Assembly (NCBI RefSeq): GCF_009861525.1
Contig: NZ_WVHL01000005.1
Location: 2,480,001 to 2,544,000, forward strand
Direction of reading: 5' to 3'
Length of the DNA: 64,000 nt
Source of the DNA: Pseudomonas sp. LD120
GTDB lineage: Bacteria; Pseudomonadota; Gammaproteobacteria; Pseudomonadales; Pseudomonadaceae
Shown: one piece after another, positions 62,888 through 64,000 of the stretch
Position numbering within the stretch: position 1 is the stretch's first letter
Layout: every line of letters begins with the position of its first letter
The notes under the pieces: generated by a model
The model's input: the letters and a program-made list of their open reading frames with translations, nothing else
Database searches by the model: none
What the model was told of the DNA's origin: nothing
Made by a program: the position numbers and the translations under genes

Positions 62888-64000
62888 GTAAGCGTCTGCC
62901 CAACTCACGTTGCGTAAGTCAGACAGATACCCACTGATGCGGCAGCAGTTGGTCGATCTCACTCGCCCGTTGCGTCGGCAACCGCGTCAGCACATCTTTG
63001 AGATAGGCATACGGATCGTGCCCATTCATGCGCGCCGACTGGATCAAGCTCATGATCGCCGCCGCCCGTTTGCCGCTGCGAAGCGATCCGGCAAACAACC
63101 AATTCGAACGGCCAAGCGCCCACGGTCTGATCTGGTTTTCGACTGGATTGTTGTCTATGGGGACAGCGCCATCATCCAGGTAGCGCGTCAGCGCGATCCA
63201 GCGTTTAAGGCTGTAATCCAAGGCTTTGGCCGTCGCTGACCCGTTGGGCACAAGATCGCGCTGGGTCAACATCCAGTCGTGCAGTGTTTTTGCCAGCGGC
63301 GCTGCTTTTTCTTGCCGTATTCGGCGGCGATCCTCATCGCTCATGTCCCGCGCTTGGCGTTCAACTTCGTACAGGCCACCAATCGAGTGCAGCGCCTGTT
63401 CGGCCAGCTGACTTTTATTCGCCACGTGCAGATCGAAAAACTTGCGGCGGGCGTGGGCCATGCAGCCGATTTCGATCATGCCTTTCTCGAAGCCAGCTTT
63501 GTAGCCAGCAAAGTCGTCGCACACCAGCTTGCCGTTCCATGAGCCGAGGAAGTTACGTGCATGCTCACCTGCCCGGCTCGGGCTGAAGTCATAGACCACG
63601 GCCTTGAGCACCGAAAACGGCGTGGTGCAGTAAGCCCATACATAAGAACGGTGAGTTTTCTTCTGTCCGGGCGCAAGCATCTGCACCGGCGTCTCGTCGG
63701 CATGGACGACTCGTTGGGCCAAAACGGCTTCTCGCAAGGCATCAACCAGCGCCTGAAGCTGCACACCGGTCTGTCCAACCCATTGAGCCAGTGTGGAGCG
63801 CGGGATCGCTAAACCGGCACGTCCGAAGATTTTCTCCTGCCGATACAACGGCAAGTGGTCAGCGAACTTCGCAACCATCACATGGGCCAGCAGACCTGCG
63901 GTTGGGATGCCTTTGTCGATCACTTGGGCCGGTACTGGTGCCTGGATCAGTGTTTCGCACTGACGGCAGGCCCATTTCCCACGCACATGCTGTTCGACGG
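62888..64000 (-). mobile_element. IS66-family insertion sequence, one end (continues past the window)
   Basis: GTAAGCGTCTGCCC at 62888-62901 matches the typical IS66 terminal inverted repeat (GTAAGCG...). The transposase gene follows inside it and runs off the window edge. The other end and the 8-bp target duplication lie outside; the bases just outside this end are TGGCGGCT. Confidence 0.85.
62919..64000 (-). CDS. IS66 transposase TnpC (N-terminal part outside window)
   Basis: About 360 C-terminal residues of the IS66 DDE transposase. An upstream zinc-finger-like CRQCETLIQAPVP, the first aspartate in VVHADETPVQML, the second in LVCDDFAGYKAGF, and the glutamate in NNPVENQIRPWALGRSNWLF form the complete catalytic triad. 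The C-terminal IS66_C segment (AAIMSLIQSARMNGHDPYAYL) is present. The frame continues to the last base of the window, so the true start is beyond it; full-length TnpC is about 510 residues. The visible part has no stop or frameshift. Confidence 0.93.
   Translation of the reverse strand, partial: VEQHVRGKWACRQCETLIQAPVPAQVIDKGIPTAGLLAHVMVAKFADHLPLYRQEKIFGRAGLAIPRSTLAQWVGQTGVQLQALVDALREAVLAQRVVHADETPVQMLAPGQKKTHRSYVWAYCTTPFSVLKAVVYDFSPSRAGEHARNFLGSWNGKLVCDDFAGYKAGFEKGMIEIGCMAHARRKFFDLHVANKSQLAEQALHSIGGLYEVERQARDMSDEDRRRIRQEKAAPLAKTLHDWMLTQRDLVPNGSATAKALDYSLKRWIALTRYLDDGAVPIDNNPVENQIRPWALGRSNWLFAGSLRSGKRAAAIMSLIQSARMNGHDPYAYLKDVLTRLPTQRASEIDQLLPHQWVSV

Overview
This window is chromosomal DNA of a Pseudomonas, most likely the P. 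fluorescens/protegens/chlororaphis group. The evidence is the conserved gene order leuC-leuD-methyltransferase-leuB-asd-asd paralogue-fimV-truA-trpF-accD-folC-dedD-cvpA-purF-metZ, the order thrS-infC-rpmI-rplT-pheS-pheT-ihfA-merR, a second CsrA (RsmE type), a ChiC-like chitinase, high GC content and Pseudomonas-type REP elements. Both window edges cut genes: uvrB on the left and an IS66 transposase on the right.

Layout. 1-5.2 kb: the uvrB 3' end, a convergent EmrAB-like efflux pair and gltX. 5.4-6.3 kb: three near-identical tandem copies of a tRNA-Ala(GGC)/tRNA-Glu(TTC) pair. 6.4-14.2 kb: a TetR regulator, an alpha/beta hydrolase, a hot-dog thioesterase, dusC, heat-shock ibpA with a sigma-32 promoter and a ROSE-like RNA thermometer, a five-PAS GGDEF/EAL protein, and a LysR regulator divergent from leuC. 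14.3-32.9 kb: leucine and aspartate-family biosynthesis, fimV, truA, trpF, accD-folC-dedD, cvpA-purF, metZ and an SDR. 33.0-35.2 kb: tRNA-Val(TAC), two tRNA-Asp, a PuuB-like FAD oxidase and tRNA-Val(GAC). 35.3-37.8 kb: a decayed tyrosine integrase next to that tRNA, then an rtcB-prfH RNA-repair/ribosome-rescue operon with a short upstream ORF. 38.6-40.8 kb: a chitin-degradation pair (AA10 LPMO and GH18 chitinase), neither with a Sec signal. 41-45.5 kb: small genes, rsmE, a probably SOS-controlled DUF1654-endA operon, and periplasmic glutaminase-asparaginase with an ANR-like box. 45.8-52.8 kb: a ribose operon rbsBACRKD followed by a periplasmic nucleoside hydrolase. 52.8-54.9 kb: small unknown proteins, an I78-type inhibitor lipoprotein and a cold-shock protein. 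55.2-62.6 kb: the thrS-to-merR translation operon. 62.6 kb to the end: tRNA-Pro(GGG) and an IS66 element.

The most interesting signals are: (1) a hairpin directly upstream of the thrS ribosome-binding site that reproduces a tRNA-Thr(GGU) anticodon arm; (2) the rtcB-prfH operon beside an integrase fossil, with a 13-residue upstream ORF and alternative leader structures that could make its expression depend on ribosome state; (3) a perfect LexA box over the promoter of DUF1654-endA; (4) an AA10 LPMO whose catalytic histidine sits behind a nine-residue leader instead of a signal peptide; (5) a tRNA-Val(GAC) copy with an A5-C68 acceptor mismatch. Structures were read by eye; no folding or database search was run.
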